Assembly (NCBI GenBank): GCA_013372875.1
Contig: JABXIW010000069.1
Location: forward strand, 1-16,538
Direction of reading: 5' to 3'
From: Gammaproteobacteria bacterium
GTDB taxonomy: Bacteria; Pseudomonadota; Gammaproteobacteria; Enterobacterales; Kangiellaceae
DNA length: 16,538 nt
Both the position numbers and the translations under genes were made by a program. This document shows, piece by piece, positions 7,573 to 14,767 of the stretch. The notes beneath the pieces were generated by a model, which saw only the letters and a list, made by a program, of their open reading frames with translations, had not been told where the DNA came from and searched no databases. Each line of letters opens with the position of its first letter. Positions within the stretch are counted from its first letter, which is position 1.

Positions 7573-10167
7573 ATGAAATTTAATAAAGTTAGCCAAGCGC
7601 TGGCAATTGCACTATTGGGTTCAACAGTAGCATTTACTGCTCCTGTGGCCGAAGCAGCTGCCGCAAAATCCAATAAAGAGCAGAAAGCCGATAAATCTAT
7701 CAAAGATACTGTCAAGGATATGACCAAAATCGAGGGATTATTCGATTTATACCAAGATCCAAAAACGGGCAAGATGAAAATGGTCATCAAAAAAGACCAA
7801 ATGGGCAAAGAGTTTTTACACTTTGCACAATTAAGTGATGGCCTAGTGGGCGTTGCTGGTTTCCGTGGTGCTTATGCTGGGGCAAGAATCTATTCTATCG
7901 ACCGCCATTATAAAAACATTGAATTTAAAGCGGAAAATACCAGTTTTTATTTCGATCCTGATAATGCGGTATCAAAGGCCAAAGATGCAAATATCAACTC
8001 TCCAGTAGTGAGTAGCTTGCCTATTATTGCCGAAGACAAAGAAACTGGCGATGTGTTAATCGATGCAGACAAATTGTTCTTATCAGAATCGTTATTGCAA
8101 ATTAAACCTTCTCCACGCCCAGGTGCAAAGCCTGGTCAGAATTTAGGTTTAGGCAAATTGAGCAAAAGCAAAACTAAATACATCGAAGTTGATAACTACC
8201 CAGAAAACACCGACTTCCAAGTTGAATATGTTTATGACAACCCTGCGCCAGTAATTCCGCAAGCCAGAACCGTTACTCCTGGCTTGTTTGCTGTAACGGA
8301 TGCGCGTTCGATTGAAGTTGAAGTGCGTCATTCACTCATTGAAGTTCCTGAAAACAACTATAAGCCACGCTTTGACGATCCGCGCGTGGGCTATTTCATG
8401 AACCAAGTGCATGACATGACAGCGGTTGGCGATCATACGCCTTATCGAGATGTGATCCGTCGCTGGCACTTAGAGAAACAAGATCCTACAGCGGAACTTT
8501 CGGAGCCAGTTGAGCCAATCGTATGGTGGATCGAGAACACTACTCCTGAGCATATTCGCGAGACGGTTAAAAATGCAACTTTAGAGTGGAACAAGGCATT
8601 TGAAAAAGCAGGGTTCAAAAACGCTATTCAAGTAAAAGTTCAGCCTGACGATGCTGAATGGGATGCTGGCGATATCCGTTACAACGTTTTACGTTGGACT
8701 TCCTCTCCGCGCCCTCCTTTTGGCGGTTATGGCCCAAGTTTCGCTAATCCGCGCACCGGCCAATTACTTGGCGCCGACATCATGTTGGAATACTCAGTAT
8801 TCAACCGCATTGCCTTTGCTGAAGAGCTAATGGCAACAGAATCTATCAGCATGGAACAAGCCATGGAAAAGTCATTGGAATATGACGAGAACATCCATAA
8901 AGCTATGTACCAAGATGCAATGGACGGCCGCATGATGATGGAAGCCATGGTGGATAACCCTGAAGAAGTTTCAGACTTCTTATATGACTTTATTCACTTT
9001 TTAGTATTGCACGAAGTTGGCCATACTTTAGGTTTGAACCACAACATGAAGTCGAGTCAATTACATGATTTAGCTTCTGTAAATGATAAAACTAAAACCG
9101 AATCTATGGGTTTAACCGGTTCTGTGATGGATTATCCGGCTATCAACTTCAGCACTGATGGCAAGCAAGGTAACTTCTACACGAACACGCCTGGTCCATA
9201 CGATTTATGGGCAATCGAGTTTGGTTATAAGCCATCTTTAGCAAATGCTGATGCTGAAAAAGATCGAATGACAGCTCTGCTAGCACGCTCTACTGAGCCT
9301 GAACTAGCTTTCGGTAACGATGCGGACGATATGCGCTCGCCAGGTAAAGCGATTGATCCGCGTATCAACGTTGGTGACATGACTTCAGACGCCGTTGGCT
9401 TCGCTATTGGTCAAATGGATCACATCCGCAAGGTTGAAGATCAATTAGTAGACCGTTTGGTGAAAGAAGGCGATTCTTATCAAGGTCTTGTTAATGGTTT
9501 CGGCGCTTTATACCGTCAATACGGTGGCCACGCACGTACTATCTCGCGCTACATTGGTGGTGTTTACTTAGATCGTGGTTTCGCAGGCCAGCCAGGTGCT
9601 GCAGAGCCATTCCAGCCAGTTGAAAAGGCTAAGCAAAAAGAAGCCATGAATGCCTTAGCAAAATACATCTTTGCTGAAGATGCCTTTGATTTTAACAAGG
9701 ACATTTTAAGCAAATTGCAATTGCAACGTCGCGGCTTTAACCACTTTAGCTTTACCGAAGATCCAAAAGTTCACGACTGGGCGCTAAATACTCAGCGTGG
9801 TGTTTTAGTACAACTGCTTCACCCTGTGGTGCAAAAGCGTATCATTGACTCAGCCATGTATGGCAATGAATACGAGCTATCAGAAGTGATGAATGACCTG
9901 ACTAAAGCGATTTTCACTGGCGACTCTGGTGATGTGAACTCTATGCGTCAAAACCTACAGATCGAATACATCAAAGGTTTAGCGAATATCGTTCAATCTA
10001 ATGGTAAAGCTGGCTACAGCAACCAAAGTGTTGCTCAAGCGCGTCAACAGTTGAAGAATATTGATTCGAATACTAGTACCGCTTTCTGGCAGTCAGATGC
10101 CACCAAAGCGCACAATCAATATGTCAAAGACTTGATTGAAGCTGCACTAGAGTTAAAGAAAGTATAA
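7573..10167 (+). CDS. Exported zinc-dependent metalloprotease (met-zincin, DUF5117/DUF5118 type)
   Basis: An 864-residue protein with a signal peptide (MKFNKVSQALAIALLGSTVA, cleavage probably after AEA at 28) and so expected in the periplasm or outside. The extended zinc site HEVGHTLGLNH (480-490) supplies three His ligands (480, 484, 490) and catalytic Glu 481. SVMDYPA (Met 519) is the Met-turn. Both are typical of met-zincins. The N-terminal part, with MKMVIKKDQMGKEFLHFAQLSDGL and an FRGAYAGARIYSIDRHYKNIEF block, matches what is known of the DUF5117/DUF5118 modules of this family (Pfam DUF4953 catalytic part). Substrates are largely unknown. The start at 7573 is chosen over an in-frame upstream ATG at 7507 because it has GGGGAAA just upstream and begins a clean signal peptide. 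It is monocistronic, closed by a strong terminator. Fold and catalytic class are well supported; the biological role is open. Confidence 0.9.
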   Translation: MKFNKVSQALAIALLGSTVAFTAPVAEAAAAKSNKEQKADKSIKDTVKDMTKIEGLFDLYQDPKTGKMKMVIKKDQMGKEFLHFAQLSDGLVGVAGFRGAYAGARIYSIDRHYKNIEFKAENTSFYFDPDNAVSKAKDANINSPVVSSLPIIAEDKETGDVLIDADKLFLSESLLQIKPSPRPGAKPGQNLGLGKLSKSKTKYIEVDNYPENTDFQVEYVYDNPAPVIPQARTVTPGLFAVTDARSIEVEVRHSLIEVPENNYKPRFDDPRVGYFMNQVHDMTAVGDHTPYRDVIRRWHLEKQDPTAELSEPVEPIVWWIENTTPEHIRETVKNATLEWNKAFEKAGFKNAIQVKVQPDDAEWDAGDIRYNVLRWTSSPRPPFGGYGPSFANPRTGQLLGADIMLEYSVFNRIAFAEELMATESISMEQAMEKSLEYDENIHKAMYQDAMDGRMMMEAMVDNPEEVSDFLYDFIHFLVLHEVGHTLGLNHNMKSSQLHDLASVNDKTKTESMGLTGSVMDYPAINFSTDGKQGNFYTNTPGPYDLWAIEFGYKPSLANADAEKDRMTALLARSTEPELAFGNDADDMRSPGKAIDPRINVGDMTSDAVGFAIGQMDHIRKVEDQLVDRLVKEGDSYQGLVNGFGALYRQYGGHARTISRYIGGVYLDRGFAGQPGAAEPFQPVEKAKQKEAMNALAKYIFAEDAFDFNKDILSKLQLQRRGFNHFSFTEDPKVHDWALNTQRGVLVQLLHPVVQKRIIDSAMYGNEYELSEVMNDLTKAIFTGDSGDVNSMRQNLQIEYIKGLANIVQSNGKAGYSNQSVAQARQQLKNIDSNTSTAFWQSDATKAHNQYVKDLIEAALELKKV

Positions 10168-10180
10168 CTTTCCACTCAAT

Positions 10181-10209
10181 AAAAAAGCCCGCGTTCTGCG
10201 GGCTTTTTT
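10181..10209. terminator. Bidirectional intrinsic terminator
   Basis: A perfect hairpin with arms GCCCGC (10187-10192) and GCGGGC (10198-10203) and loop GTTCT. It is flanked by A6 (10181-10186) and T6 (10204-10209), so both strands read as stem plus U-tract. It lies between the convergent metalloprotease and TerC genes. Confidence 0.92.
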
Positions 10210-10220
10210 GTGTTTATCAA

Positions 10221-11024
10221 TTAATCATTGGCTTTCACTTCTGCCTGTGCAGCTAACCGTTGTTTTTTCTTGAGCAGATTCTTCTGATACTTCGATTGTA
10301 CAATATCACTTAGCACCAGAATCGCGATCACGAAATAGAAGGTCGCTTTGCTCATCGGCGTAATATGACTGCCGAAGAAAGTTAAACCTGCTTTATGACC
10401 ACCATCGGCAAGCAACATCACCCCTACAATCAAAAGAATAAATAAACCAAGTACCTCAAACATACGATTTTTTTCAAGAAACTCAGAAACCGTATCCGCT
10501 AGCCAAATCATTGCCACACCACTGGCAATAATTGCGGTAGCCATAATCCAGAAGTTGTCGGTCAAAGCCATAGCACTCAAAATTGAGTCGAATGAGAATA
10601 CCAAGTTCATCATCACAATTAACGCGATGATTTTAGTTGCCGATTGCGGCTTTCTTTCAACGCCGCCATCAACTTCTAGCGCCATCATATGCCAAATTTC
10701 TTTGACTGCGGTGTACATTATAAAAACACCACCAAACAGAATGATCAGACTTTCAAAGGTGAAAGTGCCCTCGACTACGCCTTGCCAGTTGATGCTGAAC
10801 ATATCGCCTTGCACATAGTCAATCAACTTCATTAGAGAGAATAGCAATACGATTCTAAGCGCTACCGCAATGCCGATCCCTAACCAACGTACTCGCTTTT
10901 GTTCCGCTTTAGGCGCCCGCTTGGACTCTAATGAGATATACAAAAGGTTATCGAAGCCTAATACCGCCTGTAGGACGATAAGCATCATTAAGGTAAATAA
11001 GTTTTCGAGCGTAAATAAATCCAT
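10221..11024 (-). CDS. TerC-family integral membrane protein
   Basis: A 267-residue inner-membrane protein with about seven hydrophobic helices and a basic, soluble C-terminal tail. It carries the two TerC-family half-motifs, GFDNLLYIS (23-31, Asp 25) and FSFDSILSAMA (143-153, Asp 146), whose Asp residues lie inside membrane helices. Family members (Alx/MntX-like and YceF-like proteins) export manganese and affect metal loading of exported proteins. Others are linked to tellurite resistance. No ter operon genes adjoin it, so a general metal-homeostasis role is more likely than tellurite resistance; that is inference. The ATG has AGGGGA a few bases upstream. It is divergent from the GNAT gene across 75 bases. 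Confidence 0.88.
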   Translation of the reverse strand: MDLFTLENLFTLMMLIVLQAVLGFDNLLYISLESKRAPKAEQKRVRWLGIGIAVALRIVLLFSLMKLIDYVQGDMFSINWQGVVEGTFTFESLIILFGGVFIMYTAVKEIWHMMALEVDGGVERKPQSATKIIALIVMMNLVFSFDSILSAMALTDNFWIMATAIIASGVAMIWLADTVSEFLEKNRMFEVLGLFILLIVGVMLLADGGHKAGLTFFGSHITPMSKATFYFVIAILVLSDIVQSKYQKNLLKKKQRLAAQAEVKAND

Positions 11025-11048
11025 AATCCCCTGCTTCTTCTTGATTGT

Positions 11049-11076
11049 TTGAGCCAGTTTGGCATAAGTTTAGCAT
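11049..11076 (+). promoter_or_regulatory. Candidate promoter of the GNAT gene
   Basis: A -35 TTGAGC (11049-11054) and a -10 TAGCAT (11071-11076) with a 16-base spacer sit 24 bases before the ATG at 11100. Matches are four of six in each box, so support is modest. Confidence 0.35.
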
Positions 11077-11099
11077 ATCGACATTCTTAGTTAAGACTC

Positions 11100-11576
11100 A
11101 TGAGCCAATCGAATTTACAAATTATTGAATTTCAACCGCAACTAGCACACCACTTTAAAAGCATCAACATGGCTTGGATCGAGCATTATTTCGAGCCGGA
11201 AGCCGAAGACATGAAAGTTTTAAATGACCCCAAAAAGCATCTGATTGATACCGGCGGCAATATTGTTTTTGCCGAATATAAGGGACAAATTGTCGGAACC
11301 TGCGGCTTGAAGAAGTGGAGTGATACTGAATATGAGCTGGTCAAAATGGGGGTGCTGGATAATTACCAAGGCTTGCAATTAGGCTATCATCTGGGACAAG
11401 CAGTGATTGAGTTAGCCGAACGAGCTGGTTGCAAAAGACTGTTTTTGGAAACCAATAAAAAACTCAAACCCGCCATTAATCTCTATAAAAAACTTGGATT
11501 TCAAGAGTTTAGCAATGATACATCGCGCTGTGACTATCAAAGATGCGACCTTTATATGGAGCTGTTTTTTAATTGA
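11100..11576 (+). CDS. GNAT-family N-acetyltransferase
   Basis: A 158-residue cytoplasmic acetyltransferase of the GCN5-related fold, expected to move an acetyl group from acetyl-CoA to an amine. The order of elements fits the family: strand ending IVFAEYKGQIVGTCGLKK (55-72), then ELVKMGVLDNYQG leading into the CoA pyrophosphate loop QGLQLG (90-95) and helix. The distal block LETNKKLKPAINLYKKLGF (116-134) supplies the usual Asn and the Tyr/Leu-Gly-Phe turn. Length is typical of a single-domain member. The substrate cannot be inferred. The region before the ATG has only a weak ribosome binding site. The gene for a small exported protein follows 89 bases later and could be cotranscribed, as no terminator was seen. 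Confidence 0.88.
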   Translation: MSQSNLQIIEFQPQLAHHFKSINMAWIEHYFEPEAEDMKVLNDPKKHLIDTGGNIVFAEYKGQIVGTCGLKKWSDTEYELVKMGVLDNYQGLQLGYHLGQAVIELAERAGCKRLFLETNKKLKPAINLYKKLGFQEFSNDTSRCDYQRCDLYMELFFN

Positions 11577-11584
11577 TACATTTC

Positions 11585-11641
11585 TGCTAATGCATATTTG
11601 CATTGGATGTGCTAAATTTTAGCCACGAACTAGGGGTAGTT
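11585..11641. repeat. Cluster of three perfect small palindromes upstream of the exported four-Cys protein
   Basis: In 53 bases there are AATGCA-TATT-TGCATT (11589-11604), GCTAAA-T-TTTAGC (11611-11623) and AACTA-GGGG-TAGTT (11628-11641), none overlapping. TGCTAA also occurs as a direct repeat at 11585 and 11610. They lie between the GNAT stop codon and the probable GTG start at 11666. Each could be an operator half-site pair or a leader RNA hairpin. A weak promoter, TTGATA (11573-11578) with TATTTG 16 bases on, overlaps the first. Confidence 0.5.
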
Positions 11642-11665
11642 TGTGTTCAATTAAAGGGGATACTT

Positions 11666-11992
11666 GTGCGTAATCTATTGATTTCTATTTTATTTTTGTC
11701 TTTTTCTTCAACTAGTATGGCGAATGAAGAACAAGCCATCAATTCGCAAATTAGCGAGCTTTACAACCAATTCAATATTGAAATGGGTAAATTTCAAGCC
11801 TCAGAAATGCCGATATTCGTGCTAGAAAAACAATATTATCGAGTCGGTAAAAAATACCTGAAAACTTGTAAAGCAGAATTTAATAACCATTCTAGCTGTG
11901 CAATTTTCACAGTTCCCTTTGATGCTTGGTATTTCATTGGCGGCGGAGTTAGAGGCTGTAAAGTTATAACCTGCTTCAAAGATTATTTTTGA
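11666..11992 (+). CDS. Small exported four-cysteine protein of unknown function
   Basis: A 108-residue protein starting at a GTG with AAAGGGGA upstream. This start gives a clean signal peptide, (M)RNLLISILFLSFSSTSMA, with probable cleavage before NEEQ. Reading from the ATG at 11603 would add 21 residues in front of the signal and disagrees with the ribosome binding site. The mature chain of about 90 residues begins with an amphipathic helical stretch (AINSQISELYNQFNIEM). It carries four Cys, in KTCKAEF, SSCAIF, GCKV and TCF, an even number that suits two disulfides in the periplasm. The C-terminus has a Gly-rich FIGGGVRG turn. It is not recognised as any named family. It overlaps the convergent membrane regulator by 10 bases and shares an upstream palindrome with it. 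Confidence 0.65.
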   Translation: MRNLLISILFLSFSSTSMANEEQAINSQISELYNQFNIEMGKFQASEMPIFVLEKQYYRVGKKYLKTCKAEFNNHSSCAIFTVPFDAWYFIGGGVRGCKVITCFKDYF

Positions 11993-14100
11993 GGCCGATA
12001 AACCGATAAACTAGCATTTGAGATGTTCATTTTATCGGTCAAAACTCTTTCTTGGGTATGATTTACCGAAAAGCCAGACACGCTGTTGCTGTTGTTAAGA
12101 TCCAGAAGTTTATTGGTACTTAAAGTCGCAAAATCTACAAAATACAGACTCTTAATGTTATTTTTGCCTCTAGTAAAATAGAGCCCCTTTGCTACAGATT
12201 GTATTGTTTGCGCTGCATCTGTATTAGCAATATCATTCACCTTAACTTCTTCTAAGTTTGTCAGATCGAGGCGCCATAAACCCTGTAGCTCATCTTTCAC
12301 TAAGAATAACGTCTTATTATCAGGAGCGAGTGTTCCTACATAACCCCCATTGGTTGTAACCTGTTTTAGCTTGTTAGTCTGCAAATGAAGACTAAAGATT
12401 TGATTTACTTCTTTGACCACTTTAGAGAAGTATAAGCTAGTGCCATCTACCGACCAAAAAGGGTTCTGAACGTAACTATCGTCCTCAGAATACACCATGA
12501 CTGACTCATTGGTTTTAAAGTCATATATGTAAATTTTTCCACCCAAGTTATAAGTGATCCTGTTATCACTAGGTGACCATTTAGGCGTATAAATAACTAA
12601 ATCTGACTGATTGTTGGTTAACTGCTTTACTTTCCCCTCTTTGCTTAACCACAACTGCCAATGGCCACTACGCTTTGAAGCAAATACAAAGGCATCAGAT
12701 TGATTCGCGTAAACAGCTGAAAGCTCCATGGCTTTCGATGAATGCAATATTTTCGATGTTAAGCTAGGATCGCTAATTTCCAGCCCAATGATTTCACTAT
12801 CATTATTCCTACTGATGGTGTAAATCGCATTGGACAATGGAGAGTTATAGCTAGAAATAATGGTGTTATCTTTCGTCAGCAAAGTCTTGGAATACCCATG
12901 CTCCAGTGAATAAATCGCCACTTGATTCTTATTTGGATGGAAAATGATCCCCTGCCCATCTGGCGTCCATGATAGTTGGTCAACATAGCTAATATAAGTA
13001 AATTGATGTTCCTCTTTTCTTGATTTCAAATCATAAAGAAAAACTTCGTTATCCTCTTCATAGACTCTCATATACAGTAATTTGTCCTGCTCAGGAGAGA
13101 GTCTAACTGTCCAATCACCCCAAACAGCGTTACCAGGATTGGTCAACAACTCGATTTCACCGTTTGATAACGTAAAACTATAAATGCTTGCGGGGATCAC
13201 GGTGGACTTAGTGTAATTATAATAAAGAACCCCATTGGTATCGTCATACGCAGCGCTCGAACCTAAAGGTGAGCACTTAGTGACCTCTTTAAATTCAAGA
13301 ACTTCCTCAAAGTTTTCCGCCAGTTCTAAGATCACCAATGAGCAATCCTCAGAAATAGGCTCTGAACTTGAGCGCCTAGATGCCACCAGTTTTGTTCCCG
13401 AGGTGCTCCATGCAACTTTGGAGTAGTCAAAATCTCCATGGGTTAATAAGAACGTTTGCTGACTTTCTAAATTCAATAAATAAATATCCCTATTGTTACT
13501 AGTGCTATCGCCATAATTGGTGATAGCCAACCATTGCTCATCAGGCGAAGGAATAGCCTCATGCAAAATACCATCAATCTGATTAATTATGGAAATATCG
13601 CTATAAACGGGTTGTTGGTTTTTGCTCCACCAAGCATTTAGCCCAAAATTCCAACTTAATAGTGCCAATACCAGCAACAAGCCCAAAGTATGCAACACTG
13701 GATATTTATAGAACCATTTCGAGAGCCAATTAGCCGATTCCGACTCTAATTTGATATTAATCGCCTCGCTCGGAGAAACTTCGACGATCTGTTCAATTGG
13801 CGCCACCAGAGCATAACCTTTCTTAGGAACCGTTTTTATATAATCTTGGGAGTCGCCATCACTGGCTAGGTATTTGCGAAGTTGGTTAATGGTTTTATAG
13901 ACGGCATGATCGGTAACGACTTTATTATCCCAAACGTCCTCAATCAGTTTTTCACGATTGATGGGATTGCTTGGATTTTGCGCAAAATAGCACAAAAGCG
14001 TCATATTGAGTGGCTCAATACGCACTTCCTTACCAGTGTCGGAAGTTAATAAATTCTTATTTTGTTCAACTTTCCAACTTCCAAGCCTAAAAATATCCAA
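11983..14100 (-). CDS. CadC/ToxR-like membrane-anchored transcriptional regulator with periplasmic beta-propeller
   Basis: A 705-residue one-component regulator. Residues 1 to about 102 form an OmpR/PhoB-type winged helix, ending in the family block IKTVPKKGYALVAPI with the recognition-helix region VVTDHAVYKTINQLRKYL (61-78). A single membrane span lies at about 134-154. The remaining 550 residues would be periplasmic and contain repeated TolB/PD40-like blades, seen as PSPDEQWLAI, WSTSGTKLVAS, LSPEQDKLLYM, WTPDGQGIIF, WSPSDNRITY, WSVDGTSLYF and LAPDNKTLFLV. Such proteins bind DNA from the membrane when the outer domain senses a signal; here ligand and targets are unknown. The ATG has TGAGG close upstream. 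Its promoter region carries ordered GTTA repeats and two palindromes, suggesting autoregulation. It ends inside the convergent small gene (10-base overlap). Confidence 0.88.
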   Translation of the reverse strand: MDIFRLGSWKVEQNKNLLTSDTGKEVRIEPLNMTLLCYFAQNPSNPINREKLIEDVWDNKVVTDHAVYKTINQLRKYLASDGDSQDYIKTVPKKGYALVAPIEQIVEVSPSEAINIKLESESANWLSKWFYKYPVLHTLGLLLVLALLSWNFGLNAWWSKNQQPVYSDISIINQIDGILHEAIPSPDEQWLAITNYGDSTSNNRDIYLLNLESQQTFLLTHGDFDYSKVAWSTSGTKLVASRRSSSEPISEDCSLVILELAENFEEVLEFKEVTKCSPLGSSAAYDDTNGVLYYNYTKSTVIPASIYSFTLSNGEIELLTNPGNAVWGDWTVRLSPEQDKLLYMRVYEEDNEVFLYDLKSRKEEHQFTYISYVDQLSWTPDGQGIIFHPNKNQVAIYSLEHGYSKTLLTKDNTIISSYNSPLSNAIYTISRNNDSEIIGLEISDPSLTSKILHSSKAMELSAVYANQSDAFVFASKRSGHWQLWLSKEGKVKQLTNNQSDLVIYTPKWSPSDNRITYNLGGKIYIYDFKTNESVMVYSEDDSYVQNPFWSVDGTSLYFSKVVKEVNQIFSLHLQTNKLKQVTTNGGYVGTLAPDNKTLFLVKDELQGLWRLDLTNLEEVKVNDIANTDAAQTIQSVAKGLYFTRGKNNIKSLYFVDFATLSTNKLLDLNNSNSVSGFSVNHTQERVLTDKMNISNASLSVYRPQK

Positions 14101-14134
14101 TAAAACCTCAAAAATTTGCTTTTATTTTTCAATG

Positions 14135-14160
14135 GGTTAGCAAAGGTTAACTTTTAGTTA
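14135..14160. promoter_or_regulatory. Three phased GTTA direct repeats upstream of the membrane regulator
   Basis: GGTTA (14135-14139), GGTTA (14145-14149) and AGTTA (14156-14160) are spaced by 10 and 11 bases, about one helical turn each. Winged-helix proteins of the OmpR/PhoB class bind tandem direct repeats with this phasing. The array begins 35 bases before the regulator's start codon, so it may be its own operator. The assignment is inference. Confidence 0.45.
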
Positions 14161-14163
14161 AGT

Positions 14164-14205
14164 ATCTGTAAAGACAGATCAGACCTTTTTTAGCTAATTT
14201 TAGCT
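14164..14205. repeat. Two palindromes upstream of the membrane regulator
   Basis: ATCTGT-AAAG-ACAGAT (14164-14179) and AGCTAA-TT-TTAGCT (14192-14205) are perfect inverted repeats. The second shares its GCTAA...TTAGC core with the palindrome at 11611-11623. The first contains CTGT and ACAG, but only four bases apart, so it is not a LexA box. A T6 run follows the first. Confidence 0.45.
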
Positions 14206-14347
14206 CAGAGGTTTTGAAGAGTCATTGAACGGACTTGAAAAATCTCCACGGTCCCTAAGAAGCTACCCCTTTTAAGGCCTGTGAAAATAAAGGAACTAAT
14301 AATAACAAAATGGCATTTATATGACTGCGTATACAAACTGGCCAGTC

Positions 14348-14381
14348 AAAGCCGCCTAGCTAGCATGCAGGCGGCTTTTTA
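14348..14381. terminator. Intrinsic terminator near the end of the HEAT-cyclophilin operon
   Basis: Perfect 9-base arms AAAGCCGCC (14348-14356) and GGCGGCTTT (14370-14378) surround a 13-base loop. On the plus strand the stem is followed by TT and A, giving a run of five T in all. On the minus strand only three T follow the arm. The stop codon of the minus-strand membrane protein gene (14379-14381) touches it, so it probably closes that operon. The better T-tract, however, is on the plus strand, where no gene is recognised. Confidence 0.7.
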
Positions 14382-14750
14382 CATTATGTTCAAAGAATTG
14401 TTAAGTAAGAAGTGAATATCCATAATTAGAATTACACAAGCAAAAGTAACCATAATCGCCTTGAACTGTTTATCTATTTTGATTGGTTTAACTCTAAAAC
14501 TTATCAGAACAACCAATAAACTTAACGCTATTGATAAAATAAAACAGAGCAAGCTCAAATTATCTTCATACCAAATAATGCCTGATGTCTTTGATACAGT
14601 AAGCTCCTGATTTTGGGATGCATTCCCTGCAAACTTGAATAAGAAGTCTAATAGCCACGTTTCTTTATTGAAGTAATGCCAAAAAGAATGATAGCCCACA
14701 AGGTAAAATAAAAGGCTTATTAAACTCAAACAAATAGTAAGTTTTTTCAC
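14379..14750 (-). CDS. Small membrane protein of unknown function
   Basis: A 123-residue protein starting at GTG (14750-14748), with MKKLTICLSLISLLFYLVGY as the first hydrophobic segment. Two further spans lie at about 67-88 and 98-118. Between the first and second lies a polar loop of about 40 residues, with WHYFNKETWLLDF and NASQNQELTVSKTSG. The codons are AT-rich compared with neighbouring genes. It starts 17 bases after the HEAT-cyclophilin stop codon on the same strand, so it is likely the second gene of an operon. There is no clear Shine-Dalgarno sequence, and translational coupling may help. No family is recognised. Confidence 0.6.
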   Translation of the reverse strand: MKKLTICLSLISLLFYLVGYHSFWHYFNKETWLLDFLFKFAGNASQNQELTVSKTSGIIWYEDNLSLLCFILSIALSLLVVLISFRVKPIKIDKQFKAIMVTFACVILIMDIHFLLNNSLNIM

Positions 14751-14767
14751 GTTTAAATTAAAATTTT

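Noticed and set aside
7458..7808. 116-codon minus-strand ORF over the metalloprotease start
   Set aside because: It is antisense to the signal peptide and N-terminal codons of a well-supported gene and has no family features.
10221..11024. TerC gene as evidence of a tellurite or stress-defence ter operon
   Set aside because: No terA, terB, terD, terE or terZ-like neighbour is present; isolated TerC homologues are commonly metal-homeostasis proteins.
14164..14179. CTGT...ACAG palindrome as an SOS (LexA) box
   Set aside because: The half-sites are four bases apart, whereas the gammaproteobacterial LexA box needs eight.
14281..14415. GTG-started 44-codon plus-strand ORF
   Set aside because: It runs through the terminator hairpin and into the 3' end of the opposite gene, and has no ribosome binding site.
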